This document shows positions 32,186-41,500 of a DNA stretch of 64,000 nt, piece by piece. The position numbers and the translations under genes were made by a program. The DNA is from Nakamurella lactea DSM 19367 (lineage in GTDB: Bacteria > Actinomycetota > Actinomycetes > Mycobacteriales > Nakamurellaceae). The notes beneath the pieces were generated by a model. The model ran no database searches. It worked only from the letters and a program-made list of their open reading frames with translations, and was not told the DNA's origin. Each line of letters opens with the position of its first letter. Position 1 is the stretch's first letter. The stretch is from positions 390,873 through 454,872 of the forward strand of contig NZ_KE384549.1 in assembly GCF_000426645.1 (NCBI RefSeq), given 5' to 3'.

Positions 32186-33628
32186 ATGACCCAGGAACAG
32201 ATCAGCAGGGCGTCGATCGGGCTGCGCTCCGAGCGCGGGCCGGTGCTGCTGTCGGTGATGCTCAGCACCGGCCTGGTCGCCATCGACTCGACGATCCTGG
32301 CCACCGCGGTCACCTCGATCGTCGACGATCTGGGCGGGTTCCACCAGTTTCCCTGGCTGTTCTCGGTGTACCTGCTGGGGCAGGCCGTTGCCGTCCCGAT
32401 CTACGGCAAGCTGGCCGACATCGTCGGACGCAAGACGATCATGCTGTTCGGCATCGCGACCTTCGTGGTCGGTTCGATCCTGTGCGGCATCGCCTGGAGC
32501 ATGCCGATGCTGATCGCCTTCCGGGCCGTCCAGGGACTCGGCGCCGGTGCCGTCCAGCCGATGGCGATGACCATCGTCGGCGATCTGTACACGGTGGCCG
32601 AGCGGGCCAAGGTGCAGGGCTATGTCGCCAGCGTGTGGGCGATCGCCGCCGTGGTCGGCCCGACGCTGGGTGGCGTCTTCTCGGACTACCTGAACTGGCG
32701 GTGGATCTTCTTCGTCAACGTGCCGTTGGGCGCGGCCGCCGCCGTGATGCTGACCCGCCGGTTCCACGAGAAGGTGACCAGATCGCAGCACCGGATCGAT
32801 TTCGCCGGCGCGATTCTGCTGGCTCTCGGCAGCACCATGATCCTGCTCGGTCTGTTGGAGGGCGGGGTGCTGTGGGAGTGGATCTCGTGGCAGAGCGCCA
32901 CGGTGCTGATCGGCGGCCTGGTGGTGTTGGTCGCGTTCGTCTTCGTCGAGCGGCGGGCGAGCGAGCCGATCCTGCCCGGGTGGATCTTCGGCAGGCGGGT
33001 GTTCAACGGCAGCAACCTGAGCAGTCTGACCGTCGGCGCCTTGCTGATCGGGCTGACGTCGTTCGTCCCGCTGTTCGCCGAGGGAGTGCTGAAGACCACC
33101 GCCCTGGTCGCCGGCTTCGCGTTGGCCGCCATGACCATCGGCTGGCCGCTCTCCTCGTCCAACTCCGGCCGGCTGTACCTGCGCATCGGGTTCCGGTACA
33201 CCGCGTTGATCGGTGCGTGCATCGCGCTGCTCGGATCGCTGCTGATGCTGCTGTTGACGCAGGGCAGCTCGGTCTTCTTCGTCGCGTTCGCCTGTTTCGT
33301 GGTCGGCCTGGGGCTCGGGCTGGTGGCCGCCCCGACGCTGATCGCCGCACAGTCGTCGGTCGCCTGGCAGCGCCGCGGGGTGGTGACCGGGGCCAACGTG
33401 TTCGCCCGGTCGATGGGCAGTGCGGTCGGCGTCGCGGTGTTCGGCGCGATCGCCAACGCGTCGATGTCGGTCCGGGTCGGCGCGCCGGGCGGGGGAACCG
33501 CGGCGGATGTGCCGGTCCCGGTGCTGGCCGGGGCCATCCACCACGTGTTCATCGCGGCGGCCGTGGTCGCGGTGCTGATGGTGGCCGCGGTGCTGGTGAT
33601 GCCTGCCCGGGTGGACATCATCGACTGA
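32186..33628 (+). CDS. MFS drug/metabolite exporter, DHA2 (14-TMS) family
   Basis: A 480-residue major-facilitator exporter with about 14 membrane segments. Motif A is GKLADIVGRKTIM, motif B-like RAVQGLGAGAVQPMAMTIVGD, and motif C-like GPTLGGVFSDYLNWRWIFFVNVPLG, all typical of the EmrB/QacA group of proton-driven exporters. The end overlaps the convergent EamA gene by 11 bases. No dedicated repressor is adjacent. The substrate is unknown. Confidence 0.9.
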   Translation: MTQEQISRASIGLRSERGPVLLSVMLSTGLVAIDSTILATAVTSIVDDLGGFHQFPWLFSVYLLGQAVAVPIYGKLADIVGRKTIMLFGIATFVVGSILCGIAWSMPMLIAFRAVQGLGAGAVQPMAMTIVGDLYTVAERAKVQGYVASVWAIAAVVGPTLGGVFSDYLNWRWIFFVNVPLGAAAAVMLTRRFHEKVTRSQHRIDFAGAILLALGSTMILLGLLEGGVLWEWISWQSATVLIGGLVVLVAFVFVERRASEPILPGWIFGRRVFNGSNLSSLTVGALLIGLTSFVPLFAEGVLKTTALVAGFALAAMTIGWPLSSSNSGRLYLRIGFRYTALIGACIALLGSLLMLLLTQGSSVFFVAFACFVVGLGLGLVAAPTLIAAQSSVAWQRRGVVTGANVFARSMGSAVGVAVFGAIANASMSVRVGAPGGGTAADVPVPVLAGAIHHVFIAAAVVAVLMVAAVLVMPARVDIID

Positions 33629-34553
33629 GCGCGGTCGACCGGGCACCGCGGGCTGAGCCTGAAAGCCCGTCACCAGATGTGTCGGTCTCGGCCGGGCGGC
33701 CGCCGGTCCGCAGCGTGCCGACCAGCAGACCGAGACCGACCGTCAGCGCCCCGATCACCACGTGCAGCCGCAACGGTTCGAAGCCGAGGGCCACCGAGGT
33801 GACGGCCGCCGCGATCGGCATGACCGCGCAGAACAGGCCGGCACGCGCCGGGCCGATGCGGGACAAGCCGTTGTACCACAACAGGAATGCCACCGCCGTC
33901 ACCATCACGGCGAGGTACCCGAGGGTGGCCAGTTCGGTGCCGGTCGGCACGGCGAACAGTGGGCCGGGCAGCAGCAGGCCGACGATCAGCATCATCGGTA
34001 CGGCGATGGCACAGACATAGGCGGACACCCGCAGGGGACCTAGGGTGGGCAACAGCGGGACGGCGAGCAGCGAGAAGCCGACCTCGCCGGCCAGCGCGCC
34101 GACGGCGAACAGCAGGCCGGGGCCGTTGACCGGGCCGAGGCCCTGGACGATGAGCACCCCGGTCACGACCACCGCGGCCGCCGCCATGATCCGCCGGTTG
34201 CCGCGCCGGCCGGCGCCACCGGCCAGTGCGAGGACGATCGGCGCGGTGCCGATCACCGCCCCGACCAGCGACGGCGAGAGTCGTGCATCGCCCTGGATGA
34301 CGCACACGTTGAACAGCGCCAGCCCGGTCGCCGCCACCGCTGCCAGTTGCGCCCACTGCCGCAGCGTCGGCCGGATCAGCGGTATCCGGCGGAACCGCAA
34401 CACCGCGAGGAGCGCCGCGGCCGCGACGGCATACCTCGCCGCCTGGCCGCCGTAGATCGGGAAGTCGACCAGCGCCGCCGAGGTGGCGAGCGAGGAGCCG
34501 ACGATGATCATCGCGGCGATGCAGCTCAGGATGCCGGTTCTGTCGTTCGTCAT
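33618..34553 (-). CDS. EamA/DMT-family exporter
   Basis: A 311-residue membrane protein with ten predicted segments in two five-helix EamA repeats. It starts TNDRTGILSCIAAMIIVGSSLATSA and ends with a polar cytoplasmic tail. Such DMT proteins usually export amino acids or related metabolites. The ATG at 34553 lies 68 bases from the divergent MocR gene, an arrangement in which the MocR protein typically controls the exporter. Confidence 0.88.
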   Translation of the reverse strand: MTNDRTGILSCIAAMIIVGSSLATSAALVDFPIYGGQAARYAVAAAALLAVLRFRRIPLIRPTLRQWAQLAAVAATGLALFNVCVIQGDARLSPSLVGAVIGTAPIVLALAGGAGRRGNRRIMAAAAVVVTGVLIVQGLGPVNGPGLLFAVGALAGEVGFSLLAVPLLPTLGPLRVSAYVCAIAVPMMLIVGLLLPGPLFAVPTGTELATLGYLAVMVTAVAFLLWYNGLSRIGPARAGLFCAVMPIAAAVTSVALGFEPLRLHVVIGALTVGLGLLVGTLRTGGRPAETDTSGDGLSGSARGARSTALSR

Positions 34554-34574
34554 GGTGCTGACGGTACGAAGGTG

Positions 34575-34597
34575 CTGGACCACTGGACAGAGCCAGA
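34575..34597. promoter_or_regulatory. Candidate MocR binding region between EamA and MocR genes
   Basis: CTGGAC occurs twice, at 34575-34580 and 34583-34588, as direct repeats eight bases apart. The second CTGG is mirrored by CCAG at 34593-34596. Direct-repeat half-sites in a short divergent region are typical for MocR regulators. Confidence 0.4.
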
Positions 34598-34620
34598 TGC
34601 TGACTGTTTTGATGGGCCAG

Positions 34621-36003
34621 ATGACGGACCCCACCGAACCTCGATTGACTGCCGATGACGTCCGGCTGCGGCTGGGTGCTGTCCCCGAACGTGCGGTCGG
34701 CGAATGGCTGTACGCCGGACTGCGCGCGGCGATCGCCGGTGGCGAGTTCCCGGCCGGAGCGCGGTTGCCGTCCAGCCGGACACTGGCCGGCGGCCTCGGC
34801 GTCGCGAGGGGGACGGTGACCGCCGCCGAGGACCGGTTGGTGGACGAGGGAATGCTGCGCAGCGCCCCGCGGGCCGGGCTGCTGGTGACGCCGCCGCTGA
34901 CTTCGCGTCCTGGTCCGGACCCGGTGACGTCACGGCGCGCGCCGTCCAGCCCTGGCACCCCGGATCCGGCCCTGTTCCCGCGGGCCGGATGGTCGAGGGC
35001 CTTCCGGGAGGCGGTGGCCGATCTCGGCGCGGCCGATCTCGGCTACCCCGATCCGCAGGGTCTGCCCGGGCTGCGGACCGCGCTCGCCGAGCAGCTGCGA
35101 CTCAGTCGTGGAGTGCGCACGGATCCCGACTCGATCGTCGTGGTATCCGGGGTGGCACAAGGCTTTTCGCTGATCGCCACGATGCTCGGACGCGGCGCGG
35201 TGCTGGCCATGGAGGATCCCGGGTCGGCCGGCAGCATCGAGCTGTTCCGCCGCCTCGGGCTGCGGCTCGCGCCGGTGCCCGTTGACCAGCGGGGCATCGT
35301 GGTGGACCGTATCGACCCGTTGGCCAGGGCGGTGGTCGTCACCCCCGCGCACCAGTACCCGCTCGGCGTGCCGCTGGCCCCCGACCGGCGCCGTGAACTG
35401 GTCGACTGGGCGGCAGCGGGCGATCGGCTGGTGGTGGAGGACGACTACGACGCGGAGCTGCGGTACGACCGGTCGCCGGTACCGGCGATCCAGGGGCTGG
35501 CGCCCGACCGGGTGCTACTGGCCGGGTCGGTGTCCAAGACGCTGTCTCCGGCACTGCGGCTCGGCTGGCTGGTGGCACCCCCAGCCCTAGTGGGAAAGCT
35601 GGTGGATGGCAAGCGTTTCGCCGATCTCGGCTGCTCGGTTCCCGAACAGGCGACGCTCGCCGCGTTCCTGCGCTCTGGCGCCTACTCCCGGCACACCCGG
35701 CGCGCCAGGATCCGGTACGGCGAACGGCGGGCGCTGCTGTTGCAGGCGCTGGCGGACCTCGGCTGCGAACGGCCGGTGCTCGGGGTCGCGGCCGGGCTGC
35801 ACCTGGTGATCGAACTGGACTCGGCGGCCGGCGAACGCCGGGCGCTGGCCGACCTGGCGGCCGCGGGTGCGCCGCAGCGGGTGGCGGTCCAGCCATTGAG
35901 TGCCGGGTCGTTCGGTGCTGACCGGTTCGGGTTGGTGGTCGGTACCGCGCGGTTGACGGTGGACACCGCGGCGATGGTGGCGGCCGCGGTTTCGGCGCGC
36001 TGA
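34621..36003 (+). CDS. MocR-type (GntR HTH + class I aminotransferase) PLP-dependent regulator
   Basis: A 460-residue fusion of a GntR-type winged helix (about residues 20-85, ERAVGEWLYAGLRAAIAGGEFPAG) and a fold-type-I aminotransferase domain. The PLP-lysine motif is SVSKTLSPALRLGWLVAP; the upstream VVTPAHQYPLG and EDDYDAELRYDR are the family's PLP-site strings. It is likely a PLP- or amino-acid-responsive regulator of the divergent exporter. ATG at 34621 is chosen; ATG at 34612 is in frame nine bases earlier. There is no obvious ribosome site, so a leaderless mRNA is possible. Confidence 0.9.
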   Translation: MTDPTEPRLTADDVRLRLGAVPERAVGEWLYAGLRAAIAGGEFPAGARLPSSRTLAGGLGVARGTVTAAEDRLVDEGMLRSAPRAGLLVTPPLTSRPGPDPVTSRRAPSSPGTPDPALFPRAGWSRAFREAVADLGAADLGYPDPQGLPGLRTALAEQLRLSRGVRTDPDSIVVVSGVAQGFSLIATMLGRGAVLAMEDPGSAGSIELFRRLGLRLAPVPVDQRGIVVDRIDPLARAVVVTPAHQYPLGVPLAPDRRRELVDWAAAGDRLVVEDDYDAELRYDRSPVPAIQGLAPDRVLLAGSVSKTLSPALRLGWLVAPPALVGKLVDGKRFADLGCSVPEQATLAAFLRSGAYSRHTRRARIRYGERRALLLQALADLGCERPVLGVAAGLHLVIELDSAAGERRALADLAAAGAPQRVAVQPLSAGSFGADRFGLVVGTARLTVDTAAMVAAAVSAR

Positions 36004-36143
36004 ACGACTGGGCTTCGGGTCGGCTCCGGCCGCGGATCGGTCGGGACCGAGTAGCGTGACCGGCGTCTGGTTCAGACTGCGTGTGGCCCCCGTGCTCGGG
36101 ACGGCCATCGGACCGCCTACCGCTCGACAGGAGGTTGGTTCCG

Positions 36144-37913
36144 ATGGATCCGGTGGGCCGCTGGAGTTCTCGGCGCGAAGTCGCTGCCGGGCGTCGCAGC
36201 GGGCCGTTGTGGATGCTGGGCGGAGTGGGGCTGCTGCTCGGCCTGGTGCCGTATCCGATGCTCTCGCTCGCCGGGCTGCCGCCGCTCGCGGTGGCGGTGG
36301 TGGTCGGCCTGCCGATGGTGTTCTGGATGTACCTCGTCGCTGGGCTGATCGCCTGGTGGCGGCGCCCGCACAATCGGGTCGGGGCCTTGCTGATCTGGAC
36401 CGGTCTGAGCATGTGGCTCATCGCGATCGGCAACACCACGGTGCCGGCATTTCAAGCACTGCTGCCGATATTCTCGCTGCTGATCGTGGCAGCACCCGCC
36501 CATCTGCTGTTGGCGTTCCCCACCGGACGGCTGGGTTCCAGGCCCGCACGTGCGGTGGTGGTCGGGCTGTACGTGGCCGCGGTGGGTCTGCAGGTACCGG
36601 GGTACCTGTTCGATCCGCTGACCGAACCGGGCTTCCTGAGCGTCGCCGATCTGCCGGCCCTGCGCGTCACTGCGCAACACCTGCAGACGGCCCTGTTGGA
36701 TGCATTGCTGGCCGCCGTCGCGGTGATCGTGATCGTCAGACTGGTGCGGGCCCGGCCGCAGGAACGCCGCAGCCTCGGCACGGTATCGGCCGTCGGCGTG
36801 CTGGTCGTGTTGTTCGTGCCGGTGAGCGCCTGGGCGGCGACCCTCTGGTGGCCGGGGCAGCAACTGGTGCTGGCTGCCGTGCAGGTCACGACCTTGGCGG
36901 TGCTGCCGGTGGTGGTGCTGGTCGCGTTCCTGCTCGGCGGGTTCCGCCGGACCGCGGAGCTGGAAGAGCTCGGTGCCTGGCTCGGCTCGTCCCAGACCTC
37001 GCGCAGCCCGATCCGTGACGTGCTGGCCACCGCCCTCGATGATGCGACCCTCGAGATCGTCTACTGGTCGGTGGAGTTGAGCTGCTGGGTGAGCGAAGAC
37101 GGTATGCCAGTAGCACAACCGGCCGGGCAGGCGGGTCGCGCGCGCAGCGTCATCGAGCTGGGCGGAGTGCCGGTGGCGGCGATCGAGTACGACGGCACCG
37201 TTCCGCGTGATCCCCGAGAGGTCGAGCGAGCCGCCGGCCTGGTCGCGCTCGCGCTCGAACGCGAGCGGCTGTCCGCGGAGCTGCGGGCGTCGCGGCAGGC
37301 CGTCATCGAGTCCCGCGAGCGCCTGTTCGGCGCGGCCGACGCCGAACGGCGGCGGATCAGCCGGGGCCTGCACGACGGCCTGCAGGCCCGGCTGCTGCTG
37401 ATCGGCATCGATGTGCGGCGGATCGCGACCGCGCCGGCCGGCGAGGTGCCGACGCGGGCGACCGCGCTCCGTGACGACGCCGACCAGGCCGCCGCCGAGC
37501 TGCGGGCATTCGTACAGAACCTCATGCCGCCGGCGCTGATCGAGCTCGGGGTGGTGGGTGCTGTGGAAGAACTGATCGAGTCGATGCCGATCCCGACCCG
37601 GTTCGAAGTGACTGTGCCGGAACGCATTGACCACACCGCTGAGATGACCGCGTATCTTGTCGTGGCGGAGGCACTCGCGAACGTCGTCAAGCATTCCGGG
37701 GCGAGCGCCTGCACCGTCAGCTTGCAGGCCGAGGACAGCCGACTGCAGGTCAGCGTCACCGATAACGGGAATGGCCAGGTGGATCTGCAGGCGGGGACTG
37801 GCCTGGTGGGGATCACCGACCGGGTCGCGGCCAGCGGCGGCAACACTGAGATCACCACCGGTGAAGAAGGGGGTACGACCCTGTGGGCGCAAATTCCATA
37901 CCAGTCGTCATAG
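36144..37913 (+). CDS. Sensor histidine kinase, NarL-type (HisKA_3)
   Basis: A 589-residue membrane kinase. The N-terminal roughly 270 residues hold about eight hydrophobic segments; a GAF-like linker region (about 290-380) is followed by the HisKA_3 box ERRRISRGLHDGLQARL with phospho-His410. The HATPase_c domain shows N-box EALANVVKHSGA, the G1 box DNGNG and GLVGITDRVAASGG. AGGAGG lies nine bases before the ATG. It overlaps the response-regulator gene by 31 bases, so the two form a pair. The signal is unknown; the membrane region suggests an envelope cue. Confidence 0.92.
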   Translation: MDPVGRWSSRREVAAGRRSGPLWMLGGVGLLLGLVPYPMLSLAGLPPLAVAVVVGLPMVFWMYLVAGLIAWWRRPHNRVGALLIWTGLSMWLIAIGNTTVPAFQALLPIFSLLIVAAPAHLLLAFPTGRLGSRPARAVVVGLYVAAVGLQVPGYLFDPLTEPGFLSVADLPALRVTAQHLQTALLDALLAAVAVIVIVRLVRARPQERRSLGTVSAVGVLVVLFVPVSAWAATLWWPGQQLVLAAVQVTTLAVLPVVVLVAFLLGGFRRTAELEELGAWLGSSQTSRSPIRDVLATALDDATLEIVYWSVELSCWVSEDGMPVAQPAGQAGRARSVIELGGVPVAAIEYDGTVPRDPREVERAAGLVALALERERLSAELRASRQAVIESRERLFGAADAERRRISRGLHDGLQARLLLIGIDVRRIATAPAGEVPTRATALRDDADQAAAELRAFVQNLMPPALIELGVVGAVEELIESMPIPTRFEVTVPERIDHTAEMTAYLVVAEALANVVKHSGASACTVSLQAEDSRLQVSVTDNGNGQVDLQAGTGLVGITDRVAASGGNTEITTGEEGGTTLWAQIPYQSS

Positions 37914-38551
37914 CCGAGGACGAGCCACTGATCCGCCGCGGAATCGAAGCCGTGTTGCAGGACAGCGATTTCGAGGTGATTCGCAGTGTCGGCACCGCTG
38001 CCGAGTTGCTCGCGGCTGTCCGGGCCGAGTCGCCGGAACTGGTCATCACCGACATCCGGATGCCGCCGGACTTCACCGACGAGGGCCTGGTCGCCGCGTT
38101 GGAGATTCGTCGCGCCTGGCCGGCAGTCGCGGTCTGTGTGCTGTCCCAGCACGTGCTGACCCGGCCCGCTCGCGCCCTGCTGGAGGTCGGTACCGGCGGC
38201 GGGGTCGGCTATCTGCTCAAGCAGCGGGTCACCCACATCGACGAATTCTTGGCCGGACTGCACCGGGTCGTCGGCGGGGAGGTCGTCCTCGATCGGGACG
38301 TCATCGAGCAATTGTTCCACCGGGCCGATCGGGCCGGGACCCCCGCCGCCGCCCTCACCCGCCGTCAGCGCGAGGTATTGGCCCTGGTGGCGGAGGGCCG
38401 GTCGAACGCGTCGATCGCCGCCCATTTCGTCATCTCGGAAAAGACCGTCGTCAACCACCTGACCGGCATCTATGCCGGCCTCGGGCTCGCCCTCCACGAC
38501 GACTCGCACCGCCGGGTACAGGCCGTCCTGGCCTACCTGTCGAGTCGGTAG
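37883..38551 (+). CDS. Response regulator, NarL/FixJ (LuxR HTH) family
   Basis: A 222-residue response regulator. The receiver has the acidic pocket AEDEP, phospho-Asp57 in VITDIRMP and Lys113 in YLLKQRV; an LuxR-type helix-turn-helix follows (about 150-215, LTRRQREVLALVAEGRSN then IAAHFVISEKTVVNHL). The GTG start lies within the kinase gene. The next gene, the large secreted protein, begins only 17 bases after the stop, so this regulator may share a transcript with it or control it. Confidence 0.92.
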   Translation: MGANSIPVVIAEDEPLIRRGIEAVLQDSDFEVIRSVGTAAELLAAVRAESPELVITDIRMPPDFTDEGLVAALEIRRAWPAVAVCVLSQHVLTRPARALLEVGTGGGVGYLLKQRVTHIDEFLAGLHRVVGGEVVLDRDVIEQLFHRADRAGTPAAALTRRQREVLALVAEGRSNASIAAHFVISEKTVVNHLTGIYAGLGLALHDDSHRRVQAVLAYLSSR

Positions 38552-38568
38552 TTTGGGAGGTAGGTCCG

Positions 38569-41500
38569 ATGTGCCGGCACCGACCGTCTGGTCGACTTGC
38601 CAGCATGGCCCCCATTGACAGCCGGAGACGCGGCAGCGCTGTGCCCACCACCGACCGAGCCGGCGGTCACCGCGCCCGGAGCGGCTGGAGTGCCCGGTTG
38701 CGGCCGGGGATCACCCTGACCGGCGCGGCGGCGTTGGCGCTGGCCGGCCTGCTGGTCGCCCCGACGGCGGCTTCGGCGGCCGCGACGGGCACCGTCACGC
38801 TCAGCGCCGACCCCGCCCTGGGGCAGGCCCTGCAGGGCCCGACCGGCGGGGGCACCCAGTTCCAGGTCCATCTGCCGGGGTTCCCGTTCACCGGTCCGGA
38901 CTACACGGGCGCGATTGACGGCACGTACTACGCGCTCGTTGCCGGCGCGATCCAGGCCTGGCGTATCGACATGCCCGCGCCTGCGGTGTCCCTGCCAGGG
39001 CCGGGAATCACCCAGATGGCGTCCGCCGACTCGATTCCGGCGAGCCAGTTCAGTGTCAGCCCCACCGGGTCGGTCTATGCCTTGCAGGGGTTCACCGGCC
39101 GCGTCTTGGCGATGGGTCAAGGTGGCCGTGGCCAGCTCGGCAACGGTACGTACTCCAGTTCGTCCCCGTGGGTCGACGTTGCCCTGCCCGATCCACAGGC
39201 GACGGGCCAGACCTACGTGGCCATCGCCGCGGGCGACTACACCGGTTACGCGCTCGACGCAGCCGGGAATGTCTACGCCTGGGGCTACCTGCTCGGCGGC
39301 GACTCGCAGCACGGCACCAGCACGGTGCCGGTGAAGATCGACATCCCGGACGGCGCCCGGTTCACCCGCATGTACGCAGACGGGCTCGACTGGTACGGGT
39401 GGACCGCCGGCGGCGCCCTCTACAACTGGCGGCAGGACGTCTCCTGGGCAGGAGACCCGCTGCGCCCGGCCATCTACGGGGAAATCTTGCCGGTCGGTCC
39501 CGGGGCGGCGTTCACGCCGCCGGCACCAGGCCCGGTGCCCTCAGGCATCGTGAAGAACGTCATCTTCGAGGGCACCAACCATGCTGCCGGACAGGTGACG
39601 ACCACGGCCGGAACGGCGACGGTGACGACTCCGGGCTTCGACGGCCACTGTGGCCCATTCGACGTTCGGGTCGATTACACCTTCGGCGGCGTCGCTGCCA
39701 GCGGCACCATCACCGATGGGTTCACCATCAACACGCCTTGCGCGCCAACCGCTGTGAGCGCGGTCGCGGGCAACGGACGGGCGACCGTGTCGTTCTCTCC
39801 GCCGCCGAGCATGCCCGGCGTCGCCCCGGTCACCAGCTACACCGTGACCACAAACCCACTCTGGGACGGGGTGCAAACGTCCATGCCACCCACCGTGACG
39901 AAGACCGGTCCCGCCAGTCCGATAGTCGTGGACGGCCTGGTCAATGGGCAGAGCTATCAGGTCTCGGTGGCCGCGTCGAACGTCAACGGCGCCGGTTCCA
40001 CCTCAGATCAGTTCAACACCCAGGGCTTCCTGTCCGTCAAGCCGCTGGCCGAGCTGGCCGGCGGAGAATTGACCTTGACGGGGATTCCTTCGTCGTTGAC
40101 GTACGGGGACAACGGGTTCACGCTGGGCGCCACGGGCGGTTCGGGCACCGGTGCGGTGTCGTACTCGGTCCCGGCCAACAACGGTGTGCTGTCGGCCAAT
40201 TCGTCCACGGGCGCGGTGTCGGTCCTCGGTGCTGGAACCGTCCAGGTAACGGTGTCGAAGGCTGCCTCGCCGGGCGCGCTCCGAGAAAGCGTGACGGTGG
40301 GGATCATCGTCGCCAAACGTCTGGTTAACGTCATCGGCTTGGACGTCACCCTGCGCGCGGGCGTCGACGCAACCACCTACGACTACCCCTCGGTCCTGTA
40401 TCCACCACTGGTCGGGTCCGACACGATGGACCTGCTGTGGGGAGTCGGGTGGCACTTCAGCGCCGGCACCGGGAGCTTCCTGCCCGGGCAGTGCCGGCGG
40501 ATCGGGATGTCCGGCGGAAACGAATCGGTTCTCAGCGCCAGCCCGAACTACACCGTCGCCTTCTACCAGGGCACCGCCTGTATCGCCGAGCCACAGGCCG
40601 CGCTGTCGATCACCGGGGTTCCGGCATCGGTGAGCGTGGGGGATGCCCCGTTCACGCTGGGCACCTCGGGCGGGTCGAGCACGGGCGCGGATTCGTTCAA
40701 GGTTCCGGTCAACAACGGCGTGCTGGCCGTCGATTCGGCAACGGGAGTGGTCACGATCCTTGGGCCCGGCAGGGTTCCCGTCATCGCGGTGCGGCTCGCC
40801 GACAGCACGTATGGCCCGGTGAGTGCCGTGCGATGGATCACGGTCGGCCAGACGAAGCAGGACCAGGCTCCGTTGTCCCTCACCGGGGTACCGGCGTCGG
40901 TGACCTACGGCGATTCCGGGTTCACGCTGGGGACTTCGGGTGGCTCGGGCGCGGGTGCGGTGTCGTACTCGGTGCCGGCGGACAACGGCGTGCTGTCGGT
41001 CAATGCCGCCACGGGCGCCGTGTCCGTGGTGGGCGCCGGGACGGTGACGGTGTCAGTGACCAAGGCCGCATCGGGGAACTACGACGCGGCGGCAGCGGCG
41101 GCGCAGATCACTGTGGCAGCAAGGGCTATCACCGTGACTGCGGACAACAGGACGAAGGCATTCGGCGCGGACGCCCCGTCGTTGACGTACACGGTGAGTC
41201 CGGCTTTGGTGGGTGCGGATGTGTTGACGGGGTCGCTGAAGTACAGCGGCAGCGACGTCGGGAGCTACCCGATCGTGCAGGACCAGCCGTTCGGCAACGC
41301 CGACTATGCGTTCACTTTCGTGCCCGGCACGATGACGATCACCCAGACCGCCGCCGCCCAGGCCGCGATCGACAGCGTGACCAGCCTGCCGCCGGCCGTG
41401 ACCAGCGCGGCCGACGCCGACCTGGTCGCCGCGGCGACCAAGGCCCTGGACGCGCTCGGCGCGGCCGAGCGGGGCCAGATTCCGGCCGCGGTGCTGGATG

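Noticed and set aside
36117..37892. Long minus-strand open frame opposite the histidine kinase
   Set aside because: Shadow of the kinase gene; Gln/His/Arg-rich with no family resemblance.
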